Assembly: GCF_001645185.1 (NCBI RefSeq)
Contig: NZ_LXTQ01000011.1
Coordinates: forward strand, 248,001-312,000
Direction: 5' to 3'
Length of the DNA stretch: 64,000 bases
DNA from: Methylobacillus sp. MM3
Lineage (GTDB): Bacteria; Pseudomonadota; Gammaproteobacteria; Burkholderiales; Methylophilaceae
The notes beneath the pieces are model-generated. The model made no database searches and was not told the DNA's origin. It saw only the letters and a list, made by a program, of their open reading frames with translations. This document shows, one piece after another, positions 46,525-56,122 of the stretch (within the stretch, counting starts at the first letter, position 1; every line of letters starts with the position of its first letter). The position numbers and the translations under genes were made by a program.

Positions 46525-46707
46525 ATGAAACACTGGATTTGGCTGCTTCCGGCAGCCCTGATTTTGCCGGCCTGCGTCACCATCAACATCTATTTTCCCG
46601 CTGCGGCAGCGGAAAAAGCGGCCGACAAGATCATCGACGAGGTATGGCAACTCAAGCAGGAACAGCAAAACCAGCAGAAGCCTGCCGATGCTCCGGCGGA
46701 AAAATAA
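46525..46707 (+). CDS. YnbE-like small outer-membrane lipoprotein
   Basis: The 60-residue lipoprotein (signal MKHWIWLLPAALILPAC, lipid cysteine 17) has the family sequence CVTINIYFPAAAAEKAADKIIDEVW followed by a Q/K-rich end. It matches YnbE, the outer-membrane partner of YdbH. Good GGAAAAAC spacing before the ATG; 10 bases after ydbH. Confidence 0.85.
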   Translation: MKHWIWLLPAALILPACVTINIYFPAAAAEKAADKIIDEVWQLKQEQQNQQKPADAPAEK

Positions 46708-46717
46708 GGAGAACATC

Positions 46718-47140
46718 ATGAAAAAATACCTCTATGCGATTACATTCCTGCTCGCCGCGCTGACGGCCATGCCAGCGGCCATCGCCGCCGCCGATCTCGA
46801 AATCAACACGCCGGCCATTGCCGCGATTCAGGGCAGCATGCAGGCCCGCCACGGCCAACTGGCTCCGTATTACGCCAGCGGTGCCGTCGGCCTGACGCGC
46901 GACGGGCTGGTGGCAGTGCGCGACGCCAACGCCGTGCCGCTCAAGGACAGGCAGGGCGTGAATTCGCTGGTGGCAGCCGAGAACAAGGATCGCAACGCGC
47001 TCTACAAGGAAATCGCCAACGCCAACGGTCATCCCGAGTGGGAATCCGAAGTGCGCAACACCTTTGCGCAGCGCTGGGTGCAAAAGGCGCAAGGCGGCTG
47101 GTGGTACCAGGACGCCGGCGGCGGTTGGGCGAAGAAATAA
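46718..47140 (+). CDS. YdbL-like DUF1318 periplasmic protein
   Basis: The 140-residue protein has a signal peptide (YAITFLLAALTAMPAAIAA) and the DUF1318 pattern (SMQARHGQLAPYYASGAVGLTRDGLVAVRDA, LVAAENKDRNALYKEIANANGH). E. coli YdbL is encoded after ydbH-ynbE and helps their assembly. The ATG at 46718 follows an AAGGAGAA site. Confidence 0.86.
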   Translation: MKKYLYAITFLLAALTAMPAAIAAADLEINTPAIAAIQGSMQARHGQLAPYYASGAVGLTRDGLVAVRDANAVPLKDRQGVNSLVAAENKDRNALYKEIANANGHPEWESEVRNTFAQRWVQKAQGGWWYQDAGGGWAKK

Positions 47141-47152
47141 ATCAATCAATCT

Positions 47153-47228
47153 TTCACCACGAAGGGCACAGAACACACTGAGAAAAACCTGAGTTTTTCA
47201 CTCCGTGATCTCTGTGTGCTCCGTGGTT
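47153..47228. repeat. CACCACGGA-type palindromic repeat, copy 2
   Basis: Ends TTCACCACGAAGGGCACAG and TGTGTGCTCCGTGGTT form an imperfect inverted repeat; the centre has GAAAAAC-CTGA-GTTTTTC. It is related to the element at 29105-29175 and again lies in a gap between co-directional genes. Confidence 0.75.
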
Positions 47229-47242
47229 AGGCTTTACATCCC

Positions 47243-48016
47243 ATGACACCGACCCTTGTTTTCGACATCGAAACCGTCCCCGATACCGCCGGCCTCGCGA
47301 AGCTGATGGATTTGCCTGCCGACACCACGGCGGGGGACGTGGCGAAGATCGCCTTCCATCAGCGCCGACAGAACGGTCAATCCGAATTCCTGCCGCTTCA
47401 TGTGCAGCGGGTGGTGGCCATCTCTTGCGTGCTGCGCGAAGGCGACAATTTCAAGGTGTGGTCGCTCGGCGCGCCGGACGAGGACGAAAATTCGCTGATC
47501 CAGCGTTTCTACGACGGCATCGAGAAATACAAGCCCAACCTGATCTCCTGGAACGGCGGCGGTTTCGACCTGCCGGTGCTGCATTATCGCGGCATGATTC
47601 ATAACGTGGTCGCGCCTTGCTACTGGGATATGGGCGACGACGACCGCGACTTCAAGTGGAACAACTACATCAGCCGCTATCATATGCGTCATACCGACCT
47701 GATGGATTTGCTCGCGCTGTACCAGGGGCGCGGCAATGCGCCGCTGGATCAGCTGGCGCAATTGTGCGGTTTCCCCGGCAAGCTGGGCATGGACGGCTCC
47801 AAGGTATGGGATGCATTCCAGGCTGGCGAGATCGAGGCGATTCGCAACTATTGCGAAACCGACGTGGTGAACACCTGGCTCGTTTATCTGCGTTTTCAGC
47901 AGATGCGCGGGGCATTGAGCCCCGAGGCTTACCAGCGCGAGATTGCGCTGGTGCGGGATAGCCTGGCAACCTACAGCGGCAGTCACTGGCAGGAATTCTT
48001 ACAACACTGGAACTAA
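47243..48016 (+). CDS. PolB-related 3'-5' exonuclease
   Basis: The 257-residue DnaQ-like exonuclease starts [16 protein letters not shown] with the DIE motif (residues 8-10), followed by [12 protein letters not shown] and the third acidic motif around [13 protein letters not shown]. It belongs to the family related to the proofreading domain of DNA polymerase II. It may act on nucleic acids in repair; the exact role is not known. A repeat element fills the upstream gap and a ribosome site is not obvious. Confidence 0.88.
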   Translation: MTPTLVFDIETVPDTAGLAKLMDLPADTTAGDVAKIAFHQRRQNGQSEFLPLHVQRVVAISCVLREGDNFKVWSLGAPDEDENSLIQRFYDGIEKYKPNLISWNGGGFDLPVLHYRGMIHNVVAPCYWDMGDDDRDFKWNNYISRYHMRHTDLMDLLALYQGRGNAPLDQLAQLCGFPGKLGMDGSKVWDAFQAGEIEAIRNYCETDVVNTWLVYLRFQQMRGALSPEAYQREIALVRDSLATYSGSHWQEFLQHWN

Positions 48017-48053
48017 AAACCGCGTGCAGTTTTTATCGCGGCCATCAATTTTC

Positions 48054-49388
48054 ATGCAAGCATCCAACGTTATCCCGGGCAATATCGCCCTTATCGAATC
48101 CCTTGATCAGGAAGGCCGCGGCGTCGGCCGTATCGAGGGCAAAGTCATTTTCATCGACGGCGCCTTGCCCGGAGAGAAAATTACCTACCGAACCACGCGC
48201 AGCAAGGCCAGTTACGAAATCGGCAAGCTGGATCAGATCCTCAAGGCTTCGCCCATGCGCACCCAGCCGCAATGCCCGCATTTTGGCGTGTGCGGCGGTT
48301 GCGCATTGCAGCATATGGATATTGCAGCACAGGTGGCGGCCAAGCAGCGCATGCTGGAGGACGACCTCTGGCATATTTCCAAGGTGAAGCCGGAAACCAT
48401 GCTGCCGCCGATCTACGGCCCGGCCTGGGGCTATCGCCACAAGGCGCGATTGCGGGCGCGCTATGTGCCGCTGAAGGGCGGGGTGCTGGTCGGGTTTAAC
48501 GAAAAATCCAGCAGCTATGTCGCAGTGATGCACGAATGCCATGTGCTGCCACCGCATATTTCGGCGCTGATCGTGCCGTTGCAGGAGTTGCTCGCCAAGC
48601 TCTCCATCAAGGATCGCATGCCGCAGGTCGAAGTCGCCGTTGGCGAGCACGTGTCGGTGCTGGTGTTCCGCGTTCTTGACCCTGTTACGCCGGAAGACGA
48701 ACCGCTGATCCGCGAGTTCGCCGACACCTACGGCGTGCAGGTCTGGCTGCAGAGCAAGGGGCCGGAAACCGCAAAGCCATTCCACCCGCTGGATGCGCCG
48801 GAACTCTCTTATTCGCTGCCCGAATACGATCTGGTTTACCCCTTCAAGCCGACCGAATTCACCCAGGTCAACCCGCAAATCAACAGCGTGCTGGTACGCC
48901 GCGCATTGCGATTGCTCGATCCGCAGCCGGGTGAGCGCATTGCCGATTTCTTCTGCGGTCTCGGCAATTTCACATTGCCGATTGCTCGCATGGGCGCCAG
49001 CGTGCTTGGCATGGAAGGCTCGGCGGCTCTGGTGCAGCGCGCCAGAGAGAGCGCAGAGCGCAACGGGCTGATGCATGCGGTGGAATTCCGCGAGGCCGAT
49101 CTGTTCGAGAAAACCGCCGACAGCCTGGCAGCGCTCGGCCATTTCGATAAGTGGCTGATCGACCCGCCGCGCGACGGTGCAATGGAACTGATCAAGGCGA
49201 TAGAAGAAAACACCGCGCCGAAACGCATCGTCTATGTGTCCTGCAACCCTGCCACGCTGGCGCGTGACGCCGGGCTGCTGGTGCAGGTCAAGGGCTACCG
49301 CATGGTCGCGGCGGGCGTGGTCAACATGTTCCCGCACACCGCGCACGTGGAATCCATTGCGCTGTTCGAAAAGCAGGCTGCTGAATGA
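48054..49388 (+). CDS. rlmD: 23S rRNA m5U1939 methyltransferase
   Basis: The 444-residue RlmD (RumA) enzyme has a TRAM domain ([20 protein letters not shown]), an Fe-S cluster site ([11 protein letters not shown]) and a SAM fold ([16 protein letters not shown]). The catalytic cysteine sits in [11 protein letters not shown]. The ATG at 48054 is chosen because homology starts there. Its stop overlaps the next gene by 4 bases. Confidence 0.94.
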   Translation: MQASNVIPGNIALIESLDQEGRGVGRIEGKVIFIDGALPGEKITYRTTRSKASYEIGKLDQILKASPMRTQPQCPHFGVCGGCALQHMDIAAQVAAKQRMLEDDLWHISKVKPETMLPPIYGPAWGYRHKARLRARYVPLKGGVLVGFNEKSSSYVAVMHECHVLPPHISALIVPLQELLAKLSIKDRMPQVEVAVGEHVSVLVFRVLDPVTPEDEPLIREFADTYGVQVWLQSKGPETAKPFHPLDAPELSYSLPEYDLVYPFKPTEFTQVNPQINSVLVRRALRLLDPQPGERIADFFCGLGNFTLPIARMGASVLGMEGSAALVQRARESAERNGLMHAVEFREADLFEKTADSLAALGHFDKWLIDPPRDGAMELIKAIEENTAPKRIVYVSCNPATLARDAGLLVQVKGYRMVAAGVVNMFPHTAHVESIALFEKQAAE

Positions 49389-50851
49389 GTGCAGGGCGGT
49401 GGTTGCGCCTGGCGCTGGCCGCCCTGATACTGCCCGTCGTTCTTATCGGCTGCTCCAGGCCGAATAGCTCAACCGAAATCCGTTTTGCCATCGCTCAGGC
49501 GCCGCTGACGCTCGATCCGCGCTACGCGACCGACGCCGCTTCGGAGCGCGTCAATCGTTTGATCTATCGGCCGCTGGTCGATTTCGATGTGCATTTCCGT
49601 CCCGTGCCTGCATTGGCGAACTGGCAATGCCGGGATGCGTTGCATTGCCGCTTTAAGCTGGGCACCGAGGGGCGGGAATTCCATAACGGCACGCGCCTGA
49701 CCTCGCTCGATGTGGTGGCCACCTATCGCTCGCTGCTGGCGTTGAAGAATTCTCCGCATACCGCTGAATTCGCCAACATCGCCGAGGTTGCGGCGGCGGA
49801 TGAAAACACCATCGATTTCACGCTCAAGGCGCCGGATGCGCAATTCCCGGCGCGCCTCGTCGTTGGCATTCTTCCCGCTGCGTTGATCGCACAGAATCAC
49901 GACTTCGCGCGCCATCCTGTCGGCAGCGGTCCATTGCGCTGTGTGGAGTGGAATCGCGCCCTCAGGCTGGAACGTATTTCCGACCGCCAGCGCATTGTGC
50001 TGGAGGAAGTCCGCGACCCTACTGTGCGCGTGTTGAAAATGCTGCGTCATGAGACCGATCTGGTTCAAGGCGATTTGCCGCCGGAACTGGTCGCTTACCT
50101 GCGGAGCCAGCCGAGCGTACAAGTGAAGGAAGTCCCCGGCGCCAATTATTCCTATCTCGGATTCAATCTGCAGGATTCCTTGCTGCGCGACCCGCGCGTA
50201 CGCAGGGCCGTTACTCTCGCCATCGACCGCGACACCATCGTGCGCCAGGCACTGGTGGGCGGCAGCCGGCCTGCCACGGCCATCCTTCCGCCCGAACATT
50301 GGGCTGGTAACGCCCAGCTTCCGCCATATCCGTATGATCCTGAGCAGGCCAGATCCTTGCTGCAACAGGCGGGCGTGCCGTTGCCGCTCAAACTGATCTA
50401 CAAGACCTCCACCGATGCCCAGCGCGTGCGCCTGGCGACGATATTGCAGGCGCAAATGCGCCCGGCCGGCATCGACCTGGAAATCCGCAGCCTAGACTGG
50501 GGCACGTTTTTCGATGATGTCAAACATGGTAAATTCCAGCTCTATGGCCTGACCTGGGTGGGCATCAAGACGCCCGAGATTTACCGCCTGGCGTTCCATA
50601 GCCAATCCGTGCCGCCCGCCGGCGCCAATCGCGGCAGGATGCAGGATGCGGAACTCGATGGTCTGATCGCGCGCCAAAACTGGCAGGCGGCGACGGAGCG
50701 CATCCACGCGCTATTGCCCTATGCGCCGCTGTGGTACGAAGGCCAGTTCGCAGCGATGAATCGCAATGTCACGGATTACGCGCCGGCGTCTGATGGCAAC
50801 TGGGACGGGCTGGTTAGGATTTCGAAAAACATTGCTGAATTTGAAAATTAA
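49385..50851 (+). CDS. Peptide ABC transporter substrate-binding lipoprotein
   Basis: The 488-residue protein has a lipoprotein signal (lipid cysteine 23 in LIGCSR) and a family-5 extracellular solute-binding domain ([71 protein letters not shown]). It should capture short peptides for the DppB/DppC-type permeases encoded downstream. Coupled to rlmD by ATGA. An AT-rich gene and a VOC gene separate it from the permeases. Confidence 0.92.
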   Translation: MSAGRWLRLALAALILPVVLIGCSRPNSSTEIRFAIAQAPLTLDPRYATDAASERVNRLIYRPLVDFDVHFRPVPALANWQCRDALHCRFKLGTEGREFHNGTRLTSLDVVATYRSLLALKNSPHTAEFANIAEVAAADENTIDFTLKAPDAQFPARLVVGILPAALIAQNHDFARHPVGSGPLRCVEWNRALRLERISDRQRIVLEEVRDPTVRVLKMLRHETDLVQGDLPPELVAYLRSQPSVQVKEVPGANYSYLGFNLQDSLLRDPRVRRAVTLAIDRDTIVRQALVGGSRPATAILPPEHWAGNAQLPPYPYDPEQARSLLQQAGVPLPLKLIYKTSTDAQRVRLATILQAQMRPAGIDLEIRSLDWGTFFDDVKHGKFQLYGLTWVGIKTPEIYRLAFHSQSVPPAGANRGRMQDAELDGLIARQNWQAATERIHALLPYAPLWYEGQFAAMNRNVTDYAPASDGNWDGLVRISKNIAEFEN

Positions 50852-50857
50852 AAGAAC

Positions 50858-51487
50858 ATGAATAAATCAATTTTCAAAAGGTATTTTCTTCTAGCCTGCA
50901 TGGTGTTCGTCATCGTCATAGGCGGATGTATGTTGGATGATGAAGGGAGTACCGAGAAAGAGGTGCGACTTAAAACACCGTCGGGTTTTGTAACACTTAA
51001 GTTTCGCCAAGACTACTTCCTGTATGACAGCGACCGAGGGGGCGACTGGATGGCGACATTAGATATTTATTATCCGGAAATGCATCCGGCCGTACCGCTT
51101 AACTCGCGTAAGAGCACGTTGGTACAAGTCATTGTGGATCGAAAAGACCCGGTTGCAAGTTTCAAGTCGCATATCAATAGCTCCAGTTACGATGAAAACA
51201 AGCCCGGGGCGAATTTCAAAGCTGGTGAGGATGGGATTTATGAGATATTCAGTAGGGTGAAACCGCCATTTGTTCCCAAGTCATCTGGTACGTATTACGT
51301 ATTTAAAGGTAGCGATGGGCAAAATGTTCTTGTGCTTGGCAGTACTGATGGAAAATATTCATTTAGAAGAAAAATCAATGATGAACTAACTGTTCAATAC
51401 CTTGTTCCCAAAAATCAGGTTAATGATTTTTATGAGACAGATACGGCAGTTTCTGAGTTTCTGTCTCAGCATATTGAGAAGCCATAG
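50858..51487 (+). CDS. Putative lipoprotein of unknown function, AT-rich
   Basis: The 209-residue protein has a lipoprotein signal (lipid cysteine 24 in IGGCML) and then a soluble beta-rich domain (VRLKTPSGFVTLKF, WMATLDIYYPEMHP, DELTVQYLVPK). I do not recognise it. The gene is visibly more AT-rich than its neighbours, which suggests recent transfer into the ABC transporter operon; it starts 6 bases after the substrate-binding protein gene. Confidence 0.75.
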   Translation: MNKSIFKRYFLLACMVFVIVIGGCMLDDEGSTEKEVRLKTPSGFVTLKFRQDYFLYDSDRGGDWMATLDIYYPEMHPAVPLNSRKSTLVQVIVDRKDPVASFKSHINSSSYDENKPGANFKAGEDGIYEIFSRVKPPFVPKSSGTYYVFKGSDGQNVLVLGSTDGKYSFRRKINDELTVQYLVPKNQVNDFYETDTAVSEFLSQHIEKP

Positions 51488-51510
51488 GCTACAGCTTAGG
51501 GAAGTTTTAA

Positions 51511-51885
51511 ATGATCAAAATCAATCGCATGATGCACACCGGGTTGATCGTCACCGATCTTGAAAAGTCTCGCGCCTTTTACGAAGGCCTGCTCGGCCTC
51601 ACGCCCAACCCGGCGCGTCCGAAATTCGATTTCGCCGGCGTCTGGTATGACATCGGCGAGAATCAGGTGCATCTGATGGTGGTGCCCAATCCTTATACCA
51701 ATGTCGTCCATCCCGAGCACGGAGGACGCGACACCCATATCGCCTTTTTCGTGGACGATGTCGAGCCGGTGCGCGCTACGCTGGAAGCGGCCGGTGTGCC
51801 GTACTCAATGAGCAAATCCGGCCGCGCCGCGCTGTTCTGCCGCGATCCGGACGGCAACGCGCTTGAGTTTTCGGCCGTCAAATAA
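51511..51885 (+). CDS. VOC-family (glyoxalase-like) protein
   Basis: The 124-residue protein has the paired beta-alpha-beta modules of the vicinal-oxygen-chelate fold (MMHTGLIVTDLEKSRAFYEGLLGL, HIAFFVDDVEPVRATLEAAGVPY, LFCRDPDGNALEFSAV). The metal ligands expected for lyases or dioxygenases are partly conserved (His in MMHTG, Glu in LEFS). Substrate unknown. Confidence 0.9.
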   Translation: MIKINRMMHTGLIVTDLEKSRAFYEGLLGLTPNPARPKFDFAGVWYDIGENQVHLMVVPNPYTNVVHPEHGGRDTHIAFFVDDVEPVRATLEAAGVPYSMSKSGRAALFCRDPDGNALEFSAVK

Positions 51886-51886
51886 C

Positions 51887-52363
51887 GTGCTCATTGACAT
51901 CTCCATTGCCGAACAACGCCTGCGCCTGTTGGACGAGACGGGCAAGGTGCTGGCCGAATACGCCGTCTCCACTGCCGCCAATGGTCCCGGCGAACGCAAG
52001 AATTCCTGCTGCACGCCGCGCGGCAGGCACATCGTGCGTGCGAAGATAGGCGAAGGCAAGCCGCCCGGCACGGCATTCATCGGCCGCCGCCCGACCGGCG
52101 AAACCTGGTCGCCGGAACTTGCCGCGCAGAACCCTGAGCGCGACTGGATACTGACGCGCATCCTGTGGCTCTCCGGCTGCGAGCCGGGTGTGAATCGCCT
52201 GGGCGACGTCGACAGCATGCAGCGTTATATCTACATCCACGGCACGCCCGACACCGAACCGATGGGCGTCCCGCGCTCGCATGGCTGCATACGCATGCGC
52301 AACACCGAAGTTATTGAGCTGTTCGACCGCGTGCCAGCCGGTACGCCGGTGGTCATCCGCTGA
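51887..52363 (+). CDS. L,D-transpeptidase (ErfK/YbiS family)
   Basis: The 158-residue protein carries the catalytic YkuD motif HGTPDTEPMGVPRSHGCIRM with cysteine nucleophile. The preferred start is GTG at 51887, one base after the VOC stop; a TTG at 51863 would overlap VOC. No signal peptide is visible from either start, unusual for an enzyme acting on periplasmic peptidoglycan, so it may use an internal or misread start, or act on cytoplasmic murein tetrapeptides. The permease gene overlaps its stop (TGATG). Confidence 0.85.
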   Translation: MLIDISIAEQRLRLLDETGKVLAEYAVSTAANGPGERKNSCCTPRGRHIVRAKIGEGKPPGTAFIGRRPTGETWSPELAAQNPERDWILTRILWLSGCEPGVNRLGDVDSMQRYIYIHGTPDTEPMGVPRSHGCIRMRNTEVIELFDRVPAGTPVVIR

Positions 52364-53277
52364 TGCTGTTCAAGCGTCTCGTCGGCATATTGCCGGTGGT
52401 GTTTGGCGTGCTGGTGCTGACTTTTCTGCTGGTGCATCTTGTTCCCGGCGACCCCGTCGAGGTGATGCTGGGCGAATCCGCGACCTCGGCTGACCGCAGT
52501 GTGCTACGCGCCGAACTCGGGCTGGACAAGCCACTTCCGCTGCAATTTGCCGATTACCTGACTAAACTAATCCATGGTGATTTCGGCGTCTCCATCCATA
52601 GCCACGCACCGATTGCCGGCTTGCTGGCCGAGCGCATTCCGGCGACGGCCCGGCTTGCCTTGCTATCCCTGGTAATTGCGCTTGCCATCGGTTTGCCGCT
52701 GGGCATTGCAGCCGCGCTGCATTACCGCCGCTGGCCCGACCGCGCGGCAACGCTGTCAGCACTGACCTTGTCGGCGATGCCGCATTTCTGGCTGGGGCCG
52801 TTGTTGATGCTGGTGTTTGCGTTGTGGCTGGGGTGGTTGCCGGTGAGCGGCATGGAAAACGATGCTTCTATCGTGTTGCCTGCGCTGACATTGGCGAGCG
52901 GCCTCGCAGCAATCCTCACCCGCATGACGCGCGCCAGCCTGCTGGAAGTATTGGATGAGGATTTCGTGCGCACCGCCCGCGCCAAAGGGCTGCCGGAGCG
53001 CACCGTGATTCTGCGGCACGCCATGAAAGCCGCGCTGCTGCCGGTGGTGACGGTGGTGGGCCTGCAATTGGGCTCGTTGCTGGCCGGGGCAGTCATTACT
53101 GAAACCGTGTTCGGCTGGGAAGGCGTCGGGCGCCTGCTGGTGGAGTCCATCGAGAAGCGCGATTATCCGGTGACGCAAGCCTGCGTACTGGCGATTGCGC
53201 TGACTTACGTGCTGGTCAATCTGCTGACGGACCTTCTTTATTCGAGGTTGGACCCCCGTGTGCGATTCAATGCCTAA
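52363..53277 (+). CDS. DppB/OppB-type peptide ABC permease
   Basis: The 304-residue inner-membrane protein has six predicted helices and family signatures: GVLVLTFLLVHLVPGDPVEVMLGE near the N-terminus, TRMTRASLLEVLDEDFVRTARAKGLPE (ATPase-contact EAA loop) and ITETVFGWEGVGRLLVESI. It pairs with the next permease. Coupled to the transpeptidase gene; a palindromic repeat follows two bases after the stop. Confidence 0.93.
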   Translation: MLFKRLVGILPVVFGVLVLTFLLVHLVPGDPVEVMLGESATSADRSVLRAELGLDKPLPLQFADYLTKLIHGDFGVSIHSHAPIAGLLAERIPATARLALLSLVIALAIGLPLGIAAALHYRRWPDRAATLSALTLSAMPHFWLGPLLMLVFALWLGWLPVSGMENDASIVLPALTLASGLAAILTRMTRASLLEVLDEDFVRTARAKGLPERTVILRHAMKAALLPVVTVVGLQLGSLLAGAVITETVFGWEGVGRLLVESIEKRDYPVTQACVLAIALTYVLVNLLTDLLYSRLDPRVRFNA

Positions 53278-53278
53278 T

Positions 53279-53351
53279 GTAGCGCAGGCGTCCTCGCCTG
53301 CATCAACCCGTGGTAAGCATCCCCACATGCAGGCGAGGACGCCTGCGCTAC
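53279..53351. repeat. Palindromic repeat (REP), copy 1, inside the permease operon
   Basis: A perfect 25-bp inverted repeat: left arm 53279-53303 and right arm 53327-53351 with a 23-base centre. Each arm holds GCAGGCG-TCCT-CGCCTGC, itself a hairpin. A near-identical element lies at 60575-60681. It separates two permease genes that would otherwise be close. Confidence 0.88.
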
Positions 53352-53368
53352 GGAGCGGGTGTTTCGGC

Positions 53369-54154
53369 ATGGCACGACTGGCACCCATTGTCATCCTGTT
53401 CTGGCTACTCGCCGCCGTGGCAGCACCTTGGCTCGGCCTGCAGCCGGACGCGATAGATCTCGGTCACATTCTCGCGACGCCAACGCTTCAAGCCTGGCTG
53501 GGCAACGACGATCTCGGCCGCGACATATTTGCCAGACTGATCGCCGGAGCGGAAGTCTCATTGACAGTCGCTATGCTGGTCACGGCCGCGACCATGACCT
53601 TCGGTACCGCGCTCGGGCTCGTCGCCGGCTACTACGGCGGTTGGGTTGATCGCGTGCTGATGCACGTGACCGATGTGTTTCTCGCTTTCCCCGGCATCCT
53701 GCTGGCGATTGCGTTTGCTGCCGTGCTGGGGCCAGGACTCAACAACCTTATCCTCGCGTTGTGCCTGACCTCCTGGGTAGGCTACGCCAGGTTGACGCGC
53801 GCGCAGGCCTTGTCCTTGCGCGGCAGACAGCACGTACTGGCGGCGCAGGTATTGGGCGCGACCACGCCGCGTATTCTGTTCCGGCACATGCTGCCCTTGC
53901 TGATGGCGCCTTTGCTGGTGGAGGCGACCTTCAGCATCGCCAGCCTGATCGTCGCCGAAGCCAGCCTGTCCTTCCTCGGCCTCGGCATACAGCCGCCGCA
54001 CGCCTCGTGGGGCTCCATGCTGCGCGACGGCGTGCGTTATCTGCTGGTTGCTCCACACTACGTGCTCGCAGTTGGCTTCAGCCTGATGTCGCTGGTGTTG
54101 GCGGTCAACGTGTTGGGCGATACACTGCGCGATACTCTGGACGTTAAAAATTAA
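53369..54154 (+). CDS. DppC/OppC-type peptide ABC permease
   Basis: The 261-residue permease has six helices and signatures DDLGRDIFARLIAGAEVSLTVA, YYGGWVDRVLMHVTDVFLAFPGILLAI and GARTPRILFRHMLPLLMAPLL-type EAA loop. The start at 53369 lies after the REP element; a longer frame runs through the repeat and is rejected. Rather short N-terminal region compared with DppC. No ATPase genes (DppD/DppF type) occur in this operon. Confidence 0.92.
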   Translation: MARLAPIVILFWLLAAVAAPWLGLQPDAIDLGHILATPTLQAWLGNDDLGRDIFARLIAGAEVSLTVAMLVTAATMTFGTALGLVAGYYGGWVDRVLMHVTDVFLAFPGILLAIAFAAVLGPGLNNLILALCLTSWVGYARLTRAQALSLRGRQHVLAAQVLGATTPRILFRHMLPLLMAPLLVEATFSIASLIVAEASLSFLGLGIQPPHASWGSMLRDGVRYLLVAPHYVLAVGFSLMSLVLAVNVLGDTLRDTLDVKN

Positions 54155-54163
54155 GGAACCCCC

Positions 54164-55216
54164 ATGTCTCTCGGCCCCGTCATGCTCGATATCGAGGGCA
54201 CCGAACTCAATGAAAACGATATTCGTCGCCTGCAGCATCCGCTGGTCGGCGGCATCATCCTGTTTTCGCGCAATTACACATCCCCGGAACAGCTCAAGGC
54301 GCTGACCTCTGCCATCCACAAGGTGCGCCAGCCGCCGCTGCTGATCGCAGTGGATCACGAAGGCGGACGTGTGCAGCGTTTCCGCGAAGGATTTACGCGC
54401 ATCCCGCCGATGCGTGAACTGGGCAAGGTGTGGGACCACAATCCGCGCCGCGCACGCCAACTGGCGGAAGAGGCGGGGTGGATACTGGCGGCGGAGCTGC
54501 GCGCATATGGCGTGGATTTCAGTTTCACCCCGGTGCTGGACATCGACTACGGCAATAGCGGCGTGATAGGCGATCGCGCGTTCCATCGCAATATTCAGGC
54601 GATTGCCGAATTGTCGCGTGCCTTGATGCATGGCCTCAAGCGCGGCGGCATGGCGGCAGTGGGCAAGCATTTCCCCGGTCACGGCTTCGTCGCGGCGGAT
54701 TCGCATGTGGCGATTCCCGTGGACGAGCGCGAATTCGACCGCATTGCCGAGGAAGACCTGCAACCGTTCCGCCAGATGATAGACGACGGCTTGCCGGCCA
54801 TCATGCCGGCGCATGTGATCTACCCGAAGGTGGACGACAAGCCGGCCGGTTTTTCCGAACGGTGGCTGCAAAAAGTGCTGCGCCAACGTCTGGAGTTCAA
54901 TGGCGTGATCTTTAGCGATGATTTGTCGATGGAAGGCGCGGTGGTGGCCGGCGATGTGACGCAACGCGCCATGGCGGCCCTCAATGCCGGTTGCGACATG
55001 GTGTTGCTATGCAATCGCCCGGACCTGGCGGATGAACTGCTGCGCAATCTGGAATGGAAGATTTCCGCGGTCAGCCTGGCACGCCTGGCGCGCATGCACG
55101 GCAAGCTGCACCCGGCCACGATGGTGGAACTGCATGAAAACGCGGAGTTCGTCCATGCGTTGCATGCAGTGGCCAATATCGGCGTCAGCGAAGGCGCGCT
55201 GAGGTTTCCTGCCTGA
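54164..55216 (+). CDS. nagZ: Beta-N-acetylhexosaminidase NagZ
   Basis: The 350-residue glycoside hydrolase family 3 enzyme cleaves GlcNAc from anhydro-muropeptides in the cytoplasm. Motifs include [31 protein letters not shown] (catalytic histidine) and the nucleophile aspartate in [10 protein letters not shown]. Its place after a peptide importer and L,D-transpeptidase suggests a murein recycling operon. Confidence 0.95.
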   Translation: MSLGPVMLDIEGTELNENDIRRLQHPLVGGIILFSRNYTSPEQLKALTSAIHKVRQPPLLIAVDHEGGRVQRFREGFTRIPPMRELGKVWDHNPRRARQLAEEAGWILAAELRAYGVDFSFTPVLDIDYGNSGVIGDRAFHRNIQAIAELSRALMHGLKRGGMAAVGKHFPGHGFVAADSHVAIPVDEREFDRIAEEDLQPFRQMIDDGLPAIMPAHVIYPKVDDKPAGFSERWLQKVLRQRLEFNGVIFSDDLSMEGAVVAGDVTQRAMAALNAGCDMVLLCNRPDLADELLRNLEWKISAVSLARLARMHGKLHPATMVELHENAEFVHALHAVANIGVSEGALRFPA

Positions 55217-55285
55217 CGGCAATCCTATTGATTTGCTTCGGGAAAGAGAGTAGCTTTCCCATCGTCTACAACGGAGTAATGGCAA

Positions 55286-56047
55286 GTGGCCGTTTCCAGT
55301 GTTTCACTCAACCAGAATGTCATAGGCGCCGCAGCCACGCAGGTGCAGGCGGATGCTGGGCAGAGAAACCAGAATTCGCTGCAGGCATTGCCGCGCGAGG
55401 ATGCCAATGGCAGCAGCCGTACCCAACTCAGCGATTTTGGCCGCACCAAGCTGGCGCTGGAGGATCTGCGAACCTCGACCGAGACGGCGCGCAACCTTAA
55501 CAATCCTCCTGCCTTGTCCGAGTTCCGAAGCGCAGTACAGGGCGTGGTGCAGTCGCTGAATGCGCTGAATCAGACCGCGCGTGCCGCCGATACGAACAGC
55601 ACCGATCGCCGCCCGCAGCAGGCGCTCAATGAAGTGCGCAATACAGCCGAGAACACCACCACCGAGGACGGCGTGAGTGCGCTGCAGCGGTTGGGCATCG
55701 CTACGCAGCAGGACGGAACATTCACCGTCAACCAGCGGCAACTGGAGCTATCGTTCCAGGCAGATCCGTCCGAGACGCAATCCGCGCTGAACGAACTTTC
55801 CGAACGCATTGACCGCACCGCCGAGCAGCAGCTGAACGGCGCGACCACTCGCTCGGAAAGCGACAGCACGCAGCAGGCGCAGGCTGTGCGGCAGGCGATT
55901 GCCGACGAGGAAGTACGCGAACAGCAGCGTTCGCAGCAGGATACCCGCGAGAATTTCCGCCAGTTGTTGTCGGCGCAGCTGGCCAATGCCGGCAGTTTCG
56001 CCGCACGCAATGCGGTCACCACTTATTTCAACGTCTCTACACTGTAG
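55286..56047 (+). CDS. Flagellar-cap-like protein of unknown function
   Basis: The 253-residue protein is helical, Q/N/T/R-rich and lacks a signal peptide. Residues about 145-185 (LGIATQQDGTFTVNQRQLELSF and ALNELSERIDR) resemble the C-terminal region of FliD caps (DGTxxVDxxxLxxAL). The start is GTG at 55286 with GGAG 13 bases upstream. I cannot assign it further. It stands alone between nagZ and a BI-1 gene, far from the flagellin locus, and could be a flagellin-like structural or regulatory protein. Confidence 0.65.
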   Translation: MAVSSVSLNQNVIGAAATQVQADAGQRNQNSLQALPREDANGSSRTQLSDFGRTKLALEDLRTSTETARNLNNPPALSEFRSAVQGVVQSLNALNQTARAADTNSTDRRPQQALNEVRNTAENTTTEDGVSALQRLGIATQQDGTFTVNQRQLELSFQADPSETQSALNELSERIDRTAEQQLNGATTRSESDSTQQAQAVRQAIADEEVREQQRSQQDTRENFRQLLSAQLANAGSFAARNAVTTYFNVSTL

Positions 56048-56122
56048 GCTCGCGCTTGAAACTTCCCGGCCCTTCCGCTAGTCTTATCCGCAGTTTCAAT
56101 CACATGAGGTTTTAACCCTACT

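Noticed and set aside
53258-53368. Longer start for the second permease running through the repeat
   Set aside because: The extra residues are simply the translated palindrome; the permease homology begins near 53369.
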